Part shown: piece after piece, positions 11,745 through 21,195 of the stretch | Layout: each line of letters begins with the position of its first letter | Position numbering within the stretch: the stretch's first letter is position 1 | Assembly (NCBI GenBank): GCA_022494885.1 | Contig: JAGVSM010000513.1 | Location: forward strand, 1-64,000 | DNA: 64,000 bases | Origin: Micrasema longulum | Taxonomy: Eukaryota; Arthropoda; Insecta; Trichoptera; Brachycentridae | Direction: 5' to 3' | Notes under the pieces: model-generated | Told to the model about the DNA's origin: nothing | Seen by the model: the letters and a program-made list of their open reading frames with translations, nothing else | Databases searched by the model: none | Position numbers and translations under genes: made by a program

Positions 11745-12360
11745 ATATTTGAACATCTATATTCCTTCGACCCTTCCATCTGTTGATTTTTTTAAAGTTA
11801 TAGAGCTGAAACCTTAATTGTTGCTGGTGAGATTAATTTGATTGAATTATTTCACCTCCATACTAGGTAGCGCCTAAAAATATTTTTCAATTCTTATACT
11901 TCTTCTTGGACCAGGTGGGTTCATTAACAATGTTTTGAGTTTTTCCAAATTTTTGTAGACAAGGATTGGATTAAACTCTCTAGGGAGTTGTTAACATTAA
12001 CTTATTACAACAGACATGAAGAATATTTTACAAAGGGGAATATTGAAGTGGCCATTAAACCAGCCAATGAGAGGTCATAAGCCCTGTAGATGTCCAGACT
12101 TTTATATTCCGTTTTGGAAAACGTTCTCCATGTCTGTTTTAGTATGGAGATGAAATAATTCAATCAGATGAATCTCACCCGCAACAATAATGGTTTCAGC
12201 TTTTTAACTTCAAAAACGTCAAAAATGTCTAGACTTCTGTTTTCCTACTGTAAAATGTTCTTCGTGCCTGTTGTAATATGTTAACATTAACAGCTCCCTA
12301 GGGGGTTGAATTCAGTCCTTGTCTACAAAAATTTGGACAAACTCAAAACATTGTTGATTA
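11745..12360. repeat. Foldback-family copies, rearranged
   Basis: The first part (11745-11890) repeats the spacer of the 9365 element (ATTCCTTC, GAGCTGAAACC, ATTATTTCACCTCCATACTA). The part 11925-12130 carries inverted and direct arm pieces (AAGCCCTGTAGATG, ATTACAACAGACATGAAGAA) and AGGGAGTTGTTAAC. The end 12240-12360 again carries TAGGGGGTTGAATTCAGTCC and ATTTGGACAAACTCAAAACA. The order and orientations differ from the 9365 copy, so at least two copies were joined or nested. Confidence 0.6.
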
Positions 12361-13237
12361 AACATATAATGTACATGTAACAGTTCTTTAATGCACACTA
12401 TAGAAACTTTTAACGTATAAAAATTACAAGAATTTAAATATGAAAGATATTTGAATTACTATTTACTGTCAACAAATCACAAAATCAGTCTTATTTTTAT
12501 TTTTTTATGTTAGACAATGGCAATACAATAATTAATTATTAGAATAGATAACTATCCAACATGTCTAAATGTGATTTTTTTATATAGAATAGCGGGGTAT
12601 GTAATAGTAAGCCGAAACAAACTAAAAGTCGCCGATCACGCGGCCGAATCACGATCTATAAGATGCACCCTAGTACAGCCGAACGTAATTCGACACATCC
12701 CGACTGTAGGTTTCGGCTAAGCTAAAGTTTTGTTTTATTAGCTGAAATAGAAACAGAATCCAAATCTTTGGTCGGTCACTAATGGTATATTATGTTTTGT
12801 GCTAAATATTCATTCTCAACAAAAAAATGTAATTCCTGCGTTGATATAGGCTTACCTAGTGAAAAAGGTAAATAGAAACTAAAATATTTTGCTAAATTTA
12901 GGTAAAAAAAATAAACATGCATTCTAATATCAAAGTAGAACTGTCTATTTTCAGAGGCATTACACGATATTAGGCCCCAAATTTTTTAACATGTTGGGCC
13001 CTAACATAAAAAAGTATGGCAGTATAATGCATATAAAAAGATAGTGAGCAGCTGGATAAAATGTAGACCTTTAAATTTCCCGTATTTTTTAAAACGTAGG
13101 TTGTGTTTTGTCTGCGTTAATTTTAATTATATCTCGTCATTTTCAATTATTTTATGCTTCAATTTTTATTTTTAATATTAATTTTAATTATTTTAGCATC
13201 ATTCAATGTATAAACACATCTGACCAAAATGTTCCTG
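12361..13237. other. AT-rich non-coding DNA up to the telomeric block
   Basis: No gene or repeat recognised. The sequence just left of the CCTAA repeats is ordinary AT-rich DNA, not telomeric. Confidence 0.5.
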
Positions 13238-13249
13238 CCTAACCTAACC
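13238..13249. repeat. Short telomeric repeat, 3' flank of TRAS-type element 1
   Basis: CCTAACCTAACC directly precedes the T-run that is the poly(A) tail of the minus-strand element. Only about two and a half repeat units are left here. Confidence 0.85.
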
Positions 13250-13275
13250 TTTTTTTTTTTTTTTTTTTTTTTTTG

Positions 13276-13360
13276 CGAAGGAGGAGAAAATCTTCATAGA
13301 CACCTGACAGCCCGTACTGTCAGGTAGTGCCAGATTTTTACTGGCTAAAAAACTCCTCCC
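13276..13360 (-). other. Conserved 3' UTR RNA structure of TRAS-type element 1
   Basis: Read on the minus strand, GGAGGAG (13353-13359) pairs with CTCCTCC (about 13278-13285) and encloses two hairpins. One is CCAG/CTGG with a 7-nt loop (13330-13344); the other is CCTGACAG/CTGTCAGG (13303-13324). The same fold with compensated bases is present in element 2 at 18094-18170. It lies just before the poly(A) tail, where the reverse transcriptase of R1-clade elements is known to recognise its template. Confidence 0.7.
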
Positions 13361-13551
13361 TCTCGCAGTAGCATATACACCCAGCGGATCTCACGAGTGA
13401 ATATTCTTCGCTGGGTTGCCGGTCTGCGAGGTTTTACCTCGCCTCATTTGTCGCGGGCGCTATGGCCCGCCCAGCCCGGTCAGTGACAGGTGCTCCTAAC
13501 TGGTACAGCACCTAACTATCCAGTCACTGTCCTAGCCTAACCATACACAGC

Positions 13552-16500
13552 TTAAGGCATCTCACCTGTGTCACCGGGCAGTGTAGGTCCACCTGCGCCC
13601 ACTTCAAACGGGCGAGGGCGGAGGCGCCTTCTTTCCCGCTCGGCCTCCTCTTTCGCGAGCATTACCGATCTCGCGAACTTCTCCCAGCTAGACCAAGAGG
13701 ACGCGTTTTGGAGCATGGAGGGAACCATCTCTTCCGGGGAGACACGGGTCCCTCCAAGAGATTCTTTTAGCTCCCTCCTGAGTTGGTCCCAGGAGGTGCA
13801 CTCAAATGCTGTGTGCTCCGCCGTGTCCTCACTAGAGTTGCAGTGGTGGCACATGGCTGTTTCTTCCTTGCCTATTCTTTTCAGAAAGGCTCCAAAACAT
13901 CCATGCCCCGTCAGTAGCTGAGTCAAGTGGAAGCTGAGGCATCCGTGCTCCCTTTCCATCCAAACACCCGGGTCGCATATCAGCCTCCGCGTCCACCTTC
14001 CTTTCGCCGCTGAATCCCACCGTTCCTGCCAGCGAGTCATCGTCGTAGCCCGTGCGGTTTCCTTCTCCATGCCCGCATACGTGGCCTGCCTCTCGGCGGC
14101 CAGTAGGTCCACGGGGACTATTCCCGCCACGATGAGTGCCGCGTCTTCAGACACCGTGCGGTAACCCATAGATACCCTCAGTGCCATCCGACGCTGCACT
14201 CTGGCCATCATGAGCCTGGTCCTCTCCACCCTTATTGCGTCCGCCCATATAGGCGCGCCATACAATAGGGTAGAGTGAACCACCTCACTGAGAAGCTTTC
14301 TTCGGGTGGACTTTGGTCCCCCGATGTTCGGCATCAATCTGGCGAGTTGTTCGCCGACAGCGGCTGCTTTGCTCGACGCTTGGCGAACGTGCTCGGTAAA
14401 GCGTAGTTTGCCATCAAGGTGAACGCCAAGATATCTCAGCGTCCTCCTGTAGGGCACCTCGAAATCCCCGACATACAACTTTGGCGGCGCAATTCCACGT
14501 TTCCGCGTGAAAAACACCGCTTCCGTCTTCTCCCGGGCGAGTTCGAGGCCTGCGTGCGTCATCCATCGGGTTACCCTTCGCAGCGCCTCATTTCCGGCTA
14601 CTTCCATTGCGGCCACCGTCTTTGCGGTCACTGTCACCGCAATGTCGTCAGCGAATGCGACCAGTTTTGTGTCCTCAGGGAGATGGATCCTGAGGAGCCC
14701 GTCATACATAACGTTCCACAGAGAAGGGCCAATGACCGATCCCTGCGGGACGCCCGCAGTGACGCTCCATGTTTGGCCACCTTCTTCCAGACCAGGGCCA
14801 TCGTAGCTAAGCGTTCGCCCCCTAAAATAGTCTCTGATCAGTCGTACTAGGTAGCCAGGTGCCCCGACATCCAACTCCAGCGCTCTGAGAATCACTTCCC
14901 AGCGGGCGGAGTTGAAAGCGTTGCGCACATCAAGCGCCACCAGCACAGTATGCCGGCTCCTCTTCACGCTTCCTTCGAAGCCGCTCTGTACACCGCTTAC
15001 AACACTGGCCACTGCGTCGACCGTCGACCTTCCGGGTCTAAAGCCGTACTGAAGCGGCGACAGTCGCGTCTCTAGGCAAGGCTGCAACCTTTCGAGAGTC
15101 ATTCTCTCTAACACCTTTCCCAGCCCGTCCAGCATGCAGAGAGGTCTGTATGCAGACGGGCCCGGTGGTTTGTTGGCCTTGGGAATCAGGACCAGCCTTT
15201 GCCGCTTCCAGGGCGCGCCGAAGATGCCCTCATTGAGGCACTTATTGAACATGTCGAGCACCTCACCGGAGAAGTTCTCAGCGACCACCCGTACCACCTC
15301 GTTTGGAATTCCATCGGGTCCTGGTGCCTTGCCATTTTTCAATCGCCCGACAGCCAGGGATAGTTCCGCCCGAGTGAAAGGTGGTGGTCGGGTAGACTCC
15401 TCTAGTGAGTCATCCAACGCGTCCCTCCTCATCGGGCCATGATCAGGAAAGAGTTTCCCTACCACGGCTCGCACGTTCTCCGGCTCGCTGAGGAACGGGT
15501 CAAAGACGCGGCCACGCAGTTTCTGCCGCACAAGTTTGTACGGCAGCCCCCACGGGTCCGTGTCGATCAGTTCACATAGTTCCAGCCAGCACCGTTCTTT
15601 GCTCTCTTTAATTTCCTTTTTTAAGGCATTTTTTGCATTTTTGAAGAGAACTCTTCTCTCCGAATCTTCCGGGCGTCTTTGCGCCCTCCTACTGGCGGCG
15701 AGACACGCCCGCCGGAGGCCAGCTATAGTGTCGTTCCACCAATACACCTGCCTCCCGCGGGGCCCGCCACCCCGCTTTGGCATAGAGGCGTCGCAGCCCC
15801 TAATTATAGCTGCAGTCACCTTAGTGACTGCTTCCTCAGCGGTGTCCTCAGGACGTAGGTCAAGTTCCTCCGCGATGGTCTCGGATAGGACGTCAGCTCG
15901 AAGTCGCTTGACACTCCATCCGATTGGCGAAGGGTCAATCTGGCGGCTTCCACCATTCATAAGCTGAAAAGCTATATAGCGGTGGTCGCTCGCCGAATAG
16001 TCATCTGTCACCTTCCAGCCTTTGATCTTTCCTATTGTCGTCTCATCGGCGAAGGTGACGTCGATGACTGACCGGGATACGCCTCTTCTAAAAGTCGGCG
16101 CATCTCCAACATTCGCCGTATGTAGACGCAGAGAGGCCGCTAAAGCGCCGAGAATCTGCCCTCGTCGGTCTGTCGTCGCGGATCCCCACTCCGCCGCTTT
16201 CGCATTGAAGTCGCCCGCGACTATGACCGGGATCCTCGCATTTTGGGCATCATCTCGAAGGCCCTCCATTTGCTCTTCGAACAGCTGTGTCGAGGTATTC
16301 GGGGAGCAGTAACAGGAGTAAATCCTGTACCCGTCTACCTCTATCCAGGTCCATCCGGTTCCTCCACCACCTGGCGCAGCCTTTGTGATTTGTAGGCCTG
16401 AGGGCAAGTAGATCGCCGCCCTCGTGGTCGGATCTGGGTACCATCCCCTTTTCAGGTTTCGGTACTGCTCCGACACAATGACGACATCCACCCGCCGCTC

Positions 16501-16635
16501 TCGTGCCACCTGCAGCATCAGATCCTGGGCAGCTTTGCAGCCATTCAGGTTGATCTGCAGGAATCGGATGGTCAAGGAAGGGTCTTCTTTGGTCTCTTTC
16601 TCGCAATCGCGAGCGCCTCCTGGTGTGCCCGGCAC
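13552..16635 (-). CDS. TRAS-type ORF2: endonuclease and reverse transcriptase
   Basis: A 1027-codon frame. The APE-like endonuclease domain spans about residues 25-235, with FLQINLNG, the catalytic VAGDFNAKAAEWG and the histidine motif SDHRY. The reverse transcriptase follows, with LVLIPKANKP, YRPLCMLDG, YGFRPGRSTVDAV, LVALDVRNAFN, GVPQGSVIGP and the active site FADDIAV. Near the C-terminus is the Cys-His finger CHHCNSSEDTAEHTAFEC, typical of R1-clade ORF2. The protein nicks telomeric DNA and copies its RNA into the nick. The frame overlaps ORF1 by 64 bp in the -1 phase, so it may be translated by reinitiation or frameshift; the ATG at 16635 is only the first in frame. No stops or frameshifts were seen, and the GC-rich codon use contrasts with the flanking DNA. 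Confidence 0.92.
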   Translation of the reverse strand: MPGTPGGARDCEKETKEDPSLTIRFLQINLNGCKAAQDLMLQVARERRVDVVIVSEQYRNLKRGWYPDPTTRAAIYLPSGLQITKAAPGGGGTGWTWIEVDGYRIYSCYCSPNTSTQLFEEQMEGLRDDAQNARIPVIVAGDFNAKAAEWGSATTDRRGQILGALAASLRLHTANVGDAPTFRRGVSRSVIDVTFADETTIGKIKGWKVTDDYSASDHRYIAFQLMNGGSRQIDPSPIGWSVKRLRADVLSETIAEELDLRPEDTAEEAVTKVTAAIIRGCDASMPKRGGGPRGRQVYWWNDTIAGLRRACLAASRRAQRRPEDSERRVLFKNAKNALKKEIKESKERCWLELCELIDTDPWGLPYKLVRQKLRGRVFDPFLSEPENVRAVVGKLFPDHGPMRRDALDDSLEESTRPPPFTRAELSLAVGRLKNGKAPGPDGIPNEVVRVVAENFSGEVLDMFNKCLNEGIFGAPWKRQRLVLIPKANKPPGPSAYRPLCMLDGLGKVLERMTLERLQPCLETRLSPLQYGFRPGRSTVDAVASVVSGVQSGFEGSVKRSRHTVLVALDVRNAFNSARWEVILRALELDVGAPGYLVRLIRDYFRGRTLSYDGPGLEEGGQTWSVTAGVPQGSVIGPSLWNVMYDGLLRIHLPEDTKLVAFADDIAVTVTAKTVAAMEVAGNEALRRVTRWMTHAGLELAREKTEAVFFTRKRGIAPPKLYVGDFEVPYRRTLRYLGVHLDGKLRFTEHVRQASSKAAAVGEQLARLMPNIGGPKSTRRKLLSEVVHSTLLYGAPIWADAIRVERTRLMMARVQRRMALRVSMGYRTVSEDAALIVAGIVPVDLLAAERQATYAGMEKETARATTMTRWQERWDSAAKGRWTRRLICDPGVWMEREHGCLSFHLTQLLTGHGCFGAFLKRIGKEETAMCHHCNSSEDTAEHTAFECTSWDQLRRELKESLGGTRVSPEEMVPSMLQNASSWSSWEKFARSVMLAKEEAERERRRLRPRPFEVGAGGPTLPGDTGEMP

Positions 16636-17963
16636 TGAGAGCTACCGCTCCGATGTTTGGCGTTCTCTTTGCCATAGGTAATGCAAAGAGGGCATAGTGG
16701 GCTGCTCCGGCAGTCTGCAGCCTTATGTCCCGGCTGGGAACAATTCCGGCACAGATTAGATCTGTCAGGAAGCCGGCATACTCTCGCCAGATGCCCATAT
16801 CCTAGACACCGAAAGCAACGGGTCAGGCTCATCCGCTCCCGGAGGCGGCACACGACAAGCCCAATTTTTAGTTTGCCTCTTTTTAGGAGCTCCGTGGTGA
16901 GCCTGCTGCACGGGAGTTTGCACCAGCATACCTGGGTGCCCCCGTATGCCGGTCGCAAGCTCAGAATCTTGACGTGTTCCGCCCTGTCAACCTCCACTTG
17001 CTTGGTGAGGGCATCCAGCACGTCCACAATCTCAACTCCTTCGTCCAAGTCCCTGATGACGACCGTGGTGGTAGAAACCGCGCGTCGCACGGTCGCAGAC
17101 TCACCAACAATCTCCTTAATGACTTTTGCGAGACCGTCACCGTTCTTCAGAACCTCCAGCAGGAGATCCCCGGTTCTTGTGCGTCTCGCGGTTTTCACCT
17201 GCGGTGCATCGGGGGCGGACATCTTTGGGTGCTTACCCAATTTCTTGCAGATGTCCGCATAGGAAGCTGCGTCAGTCGCCTTGACGATGATCGCATCGCT
17301 ATTTTTTGGTTTCCCGCTGCCCGCAAGTTCTCGTTTTCTTTCTTCTTTCACTCTTCCTCTCCTTTTTCCATGTCTCCCCACTTTTTTCCACTCCCCGTCT
17401 GTAGTCGGTGCCAACTTTGCTGCACCGGCCGACGTAGAAGGGAGAGAAAGGGAGTTGGTCTCAGTCTTTGGAGGAGGAATAGGCTTTGGGTCGATAAACT
17501 TGTGATTCCCCTGGCCCTTCTTATTCCTCTCACCCCGGACCACAGCAACTGAGGCCGTCATCATTTGGGGACAAGTGGGGACAAAGTTCGTTGTTACAGT
17601 TGTTACAACCCCATCACCCTTCTCTAAGTCCTCCAACTCGTCTGACAGCATCTGAAGGGAAGTGCCTAGGAAGGCGATTCCCTCTTTTAAGTGGAGATGG
17701 ACATTTGATCTCCCCTTAACAAAGATCTGGAGCTTCTCAAGCTCAGCGCGATGTCGCGAGAGCAACTCCTTTAGTCTAGAAAAACTTCCTGTAGCAGAAG
17801 ATGCGGTGGGGGCCAGGTCGGCCACCCCCTCCACACTGCGGTCGCAGGCTGACGATGCCCGGGAGCCCGCTTGCTCACTCCCGACCACCGGTACTGGGCG
17901 TCCGACACCCTGCACCGTAACTGCTGATGGTAATATTACCATATGGACATTTTCATACAGCAT
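16572..17963 (-). CDS. TRAS-type ORF1: Gag-like RNA-binding protein
   Basis: A 463-codon frame ending in three zinc knuckles: CFRCLGYGHLARVC, CRNCSQPGHKAADC and CPLC..GSSQC (about residues 385-443). Upstream, about residues 260-380 have the VVIRDLDEGVEIVDVLDAL / TELLKRGKLKIGLV layout of the RNA-recognition-like region found in R1-clade ORF1 proteins. Residues about 60-115 (FSRLKELLSRHRAELEKLQ and onward) look like a short coiled coil. The N-terminal half also has a basic stretch (GKRRGRVKEERKREL). The protein is expected to package the element RNA and bring the particle to telomeres. The leader before the ATG at 17963 is only about 73 nt. Confidence 0.88.
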   Translation of the reverse strand: MLYENVHMVILPSAVTVQGVGRPVPVVGSEQAGSRASSACDRSVEGVADLAPTASSATGSFSRLKELLSRHRAELEKLQIFVKGRSNVHLHLKEGIAFLGTSLQMLSDELEDLEKGDGVVTTVTTNFVPTCPQMMTASVAVVRGERNKKGQGNHKFIDPKPIPPPKTETNSLSLPSTSAGAAKLAPTTDGEWKKVGRHGKRRGRVKEERKRELAGSGKPKNSDAIIVKATDAASYADICKKLGKHPKMSAPDAPQVKTARRTRTGDLLLEVLKNGDGLAKVIKEIVGESATVRRAVSTTTVVIRDLDEGVEIVDVLDALTKQVEVDRAEHVKILSLRPAYGGTQVCWCKLPCSRLTTELLKRGKLKIGLVVCRLRERMSLTRCFRCLGYGHLARVCRLPDRSNLCRNCSQPGHKAADCRSSPLCPLCITYGKENAKHRSGSSQCRAHQEALAIARKRPKKTLP

Positions 17964-18036
17964 GTGCCTGTTCTTAGTAGTCGCCGAAGCGACAACAAGC
18001 CCCCCCTACCACGACAAGGTGACAGGCGCAGGGGGG

Positions 18037-18075
18037 AACCTAACCTAACCTAACCTAACCTAACCTAACCTAACC
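18037..18075. repeat. Telomeric CCTAA repeats between the two TRAS-type elements
   Basis: 39 bp of perfect AACC(TAACC)7 separate the 5' end of element 1 from the poly(A) tail of element 2. Both elements stop at the same phase of the repeat. Confidence 0.95.
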
Positions 18076-18093
18076 TTTTTTTTTTTTTTTTGT

Positions 18094-18170
18094 AGAGGGG
18101 AAATCCATCATGGACACCCAATCTTTCAGACTGGGTAGTGCCGGACTCGTACCGGCTAAAACCCCTCCTC
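18094..18170 (-). other. Conserved 3' UTR RNA structure of TRAS-type element 2
   Basis: On the minus strand GAGGGG (18162-18167) pairs with CCCCTC (about 18095-18100), enclosing CCGG/CCGG (18140-18155) and CCCAGTCT/AGATTGGG (about 18117-18134). Position for position it equals the fold in element 1, while the stem bases differ and remain paired. GCACTACC is unpaired and identical in both. Confidence 0.7.
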
Positions 18171-18232
18171 TTCTTCACAGCCGTGTCCCTGCCTTCCGGC
18201 TTACCAGCAGCTGATCTTGTCTCTTTTTACTC

Positions 18233-20371
18233 CTATCCCGTGACTGTTCCTCCAGCTTGGATTTTTCTTTCATCGGTTTCTTTTTCATTTATCACATTTT
18301 CGATGAATCCTGCTACTAGTTTCCAGTTTCTTAGGTTTTCTAAAACTGTGTCAATTATATTTTCAGTGTTTAGATTCTCTGTTAGTCCGAGCGTCTCCTT
18401 CAGATCATTTCTTTCGATTTCCCATTTCTTGCAGTGAAAAATCGAGTGTTCTGCATCGTCGTGTGCCTCGTCACAGTATATACAACATGTTGATTCGGCT
18501 CTTTTTATGCCGTGAAGGAATGCATAGAACACTCCATGACCACTTAGGAACTGGGTCATTCTGAATGTTATGTCTCCGTGTGGTCTTGCTATCCAGGTTT
18601 TTATATTTTTTATAAGACGGTGTGTCCATCGACCTTTTTCGGAGGAGTCCCATTCTTGTTGCCATTTTTCTATTGTTTTGTCTTTTTCTCTCTTTCTTTC
18701 TTCCAGAGTTACCGGTTTGTCAAGTCTGTATAGTCTTGCGCGTTCTTCTGCTAGAAGGTTTGCTGGTATGAGTCCGGCTATTACCAGGGCTGCAACTGTA
18801 GAAATGGTTTTATATCCTTGGCATACTCTCAGGGCCATGGGTCTTTGACCACTCAGTAGGACTTCCTTGTGATTTCTTTTTTTCAATGCCTGTTCCCATA
18901 CTGGTGCGGCGTAAAGGATAATTGACTGTACAGCCATAGCTAGAACTTTTCTTTTTTTATGGGTCGGGCCTCTTATATTGGGTAGTATAGCACATAGGTT
19001 TCGAGCTGTTTTCTGTGCTTTTTCACATGATTGTCGGATGTGCTTTCCAAAGTTCAGACCTGAGTCTAAGGTCACACCGAGATATTTTACCTCTTTGAGG
19101 GGCTTTATTTTCGCTCCACCAATTTCAAAAGTGACTTCTTTTATTCTTCTTTCTCCACTCAATATGACTGCAATTGTTTTTTGCGGTGCAGTTTCTAATT
19201 TGTGCATCTCCATCCATAGTTCTATACTATGGATAGCGGTCTCAGTCTTAGTGACCAGCTCGACCTTCGTTTGCGCAGTTACTGAAATTGCGAGGTCGTC
19301 TGCGTAGCAAATTAGTTCAACTCCCTCTGGGACGTTAACTGCCATTACTTCGTCATAGAGTACATTCCATAAAGTTGGTCCGAGGACTGAACCTTGTGGC
19401 ACTCCTCCCCCTATTTTCATGCGTGTGTCCTTGTTTAGCCATACACTTCTGCTTGTAAAGTAATCTGCAATTATATTAACAAGATATTTGCTGATTTCTT
19501 TTTTCCTTAGTTTATTTATGCAGATTGGCCAGGATGCCGCGTTAAATGCATTTTTGACGTCGATGAGAATTAAAGCGTTGAGATGTTTTTTTGTTGATGC
19601 TTCCCTTGCCAACAATACAATCTTGGTCACTGCATCGACAGTTGATCTCCCCTTTCTGAATCCAAACTGGTTTATGTTCAGGCCATTTTTCTCTTCGAGC
19701 TCTGTCATGAGTCTTCTGTTAATTACGCTCTCAAATATTTTTGCCATAACATTAAGCAAGCATATGGGTCTAAATTTTGATTCTTCATTGGACGTTTTTT
19801 TCGGTTTCTCGATTAGAACCAAATTTGCACTCTTCCACGTAATAGGAAAGGTCCCTGTTTTAAACGATTCGCTGTAGAGTACTCCAAAATATTCCAGGTT
19901 TTTCATAACTAGGCTTTTGACAACCTCTGGTGGGATCGTGTCAGGACCTGGCGCTTTACCATTTTTGATTTGACCGATAGCTTTAATCAGTTCAATTTTT
20001 TCAACATCAGTTTGGAAGTCTTCTTTCTCAGGTCCTATCTCCTTTTTGAGAGTCTCCCCTTCTGTGGTTATAAAGAGTTGTTGAAAAATGAATTTCTTTT
20101 TTTCTAGAGGTATATCTAGTTTAGCGCTTGGCATTTTGAGCTTATTCTTTATGACTTGGTATGCTTCCCCGAAGACATCCTCATTTAGCTGCTCGCATAG
20201 TGAGTCCCAAGATCGTCTTTTTGAGGAAGCTATTTCTTTTTTTAACTCGTCCTTTGAGTTTTTATATGTTTTCCCAAGAGTTACTTTCAGGAGTACATTT
20301 TTACATTTTTGATAGTTTTTTCTATTTTTCCTTACTCTTTTTATCTTTTCCTGGATTTCCAAGGTCCACCA
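18233..20371 (-). pseudogene. TRAS-type element 2 ORF2, reverse transcriptase part (downstream of TAG)
   Basis: Open frame directly following an in-frame TAG at 20372-20374. It begins WWTLEIQEKI, which lines up with YWWNDTI in element 1. Reverse transcriptase motifs follow: LVLIEKPKK, FRPICLLNVMAKIFE, FGFRKGRSTVDAV, LILIDVKNAFNAA, GGVPQGSVLGP, and the active site CYADDLAIS. The C-terminal finger CCIYCDEAHDDAEHSIFHC is intact. The length and domain order match element 1, so the reverse transcriptase itself looks undamaged. The stop would prevent a full ORF2 product unless it is read through. Confidence 0.88.
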
Positions 20372-21195
20372 CTAGGGCATTTTGCCTTCTTTGTTGCACC
20401 TTATTTTAGGTGTGCTTTTTTTATACGCTTCTTTCATGGCCTTTTCACATTCTTCAGGGTTTATTTCTTTGTTTATTGTTGCTTCTCTGAATATGTTGTT
20501 CATGGTCTCTGGGCTTGTTTTTCCATATATGTGCCTGGGTTTCGTATCTTTAGGTATGAACAGCTTTGTTTGGGTGTACTCGTGGTCGCTCAGAGAAATA
20601 TCTTCTAGGACATTCCATTTGAAGCCCTGCCTTGTGGCTCTTTCATTTATTAGCGTCAAGTCAATGTAAGATTTCCCATTTGGCCTTATGCAGGTGGGCA
20701 TCTTTCCGTCGTTGAGGACTACTAGGTTTTGAGAGTTTGCCCAGTCAAAAAGTTCTGTGCCTCTTTTATTTTTATTTTTTCCTCCCCAGCTTGGGTGTTT
20801 TGCATTGAAATCGCCCGTAATGATGACCATTTTGTCTTTAGCGTAGGTTTGAATATCTTTTTGTATATCTAGTAAATGTTGTTCGAAGTCTGCTGTAGTG
20901 CATTTATTTGGACTTATATAAGTACAATATATTAGCATGTCCTGTTTCTCTACGCATATCGTGCATTTGAGACTTCGATAGTTTTCGATTTTTAGGCTTT
21001 TGTTGGTCTTTACTATCGCTGCTCCACCGTCTTCGCTGATAAAACTGTAGTTGTTTTTTGTTGTTTTTACGTTTGGTTCATTTATTGCTAGGAGGTCACA
21101 GCCTTTTTTTTTGCAACAGCCATAGCCATGTCGTAGGCACCGATTTTTCTGCCAACGTTTATCTGGATTATGGTGAAAAGGGAGACGGTTCACTC
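20372..21195 (-). pseudogene. TRAS-type element 2 ORF2, endonuclease part
   Basis: The endonuclease part shows IITGDFNAKHPSWGG (catalytic Asp/Asn), FISEDGGAAIV, YTYISPN-like CTYISPNKC, YIDLTLI and LSDHEYTQ (catalytic His), then ends at TAG 20372-20374. Its true N-terminus (FTIIQINVG, DMAMAV) is in another frame and joins at a run of nine A at 21104-21112 (plus-strand T-run), where one base seems missing compared with the expected reading. The start overlaps the end of ORF1 (stop at 21168), and no ATG precedes the conserved FTIIQIN, so initiation would need coupling to ORF1, as in element 1. Confidence 0.85.

Larger units (their letters stand above)
13250..18036 (-). mobile_element. TRAS-type telomere-specific non-LTR retrotransposon, element 1 (full length)
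   Basis: The element is about 4.8 kb long. On the minus strand it runs from a short 5' leader (18036) through ORF1 and ORF2 to a 3' UTR and a 25-nt poly(A) tail (T-run 13250-13274). CCTAA repeats lie at both ends. The 5' junction reads GGTTAGGTT then CCC, and the 3' junction reads A(n) then GGTTAGG. This places the primer nick between C and T of the CCTAA strand and the other cut between T and A of the TTAGG strand, which is the site known for TRAS endonucleases. SART elements sit in the opposite orientation. Both ORFs are open, so it is a candidate active copy. Confidence 0.9.

Noticed and set aside
16250..16798. Second frame over ORF1/ORF2 of TRAS-type element 1 (182 codons)
   Set aside because: It is an out-of-frame shadow in GC-rich DNA; the real ORFs carry all motifs.
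13568..17552. Several + strand frames of 74-193 codons
   Set aside because: Antisense shadows of the TRAS-type ORFs; no motifs.
20372..20374. TAG read as a recoded codon
   Set aside because: A single copy cannot show recoding; a plain nonsense mutation is simpler. Kept only as a finding to test.
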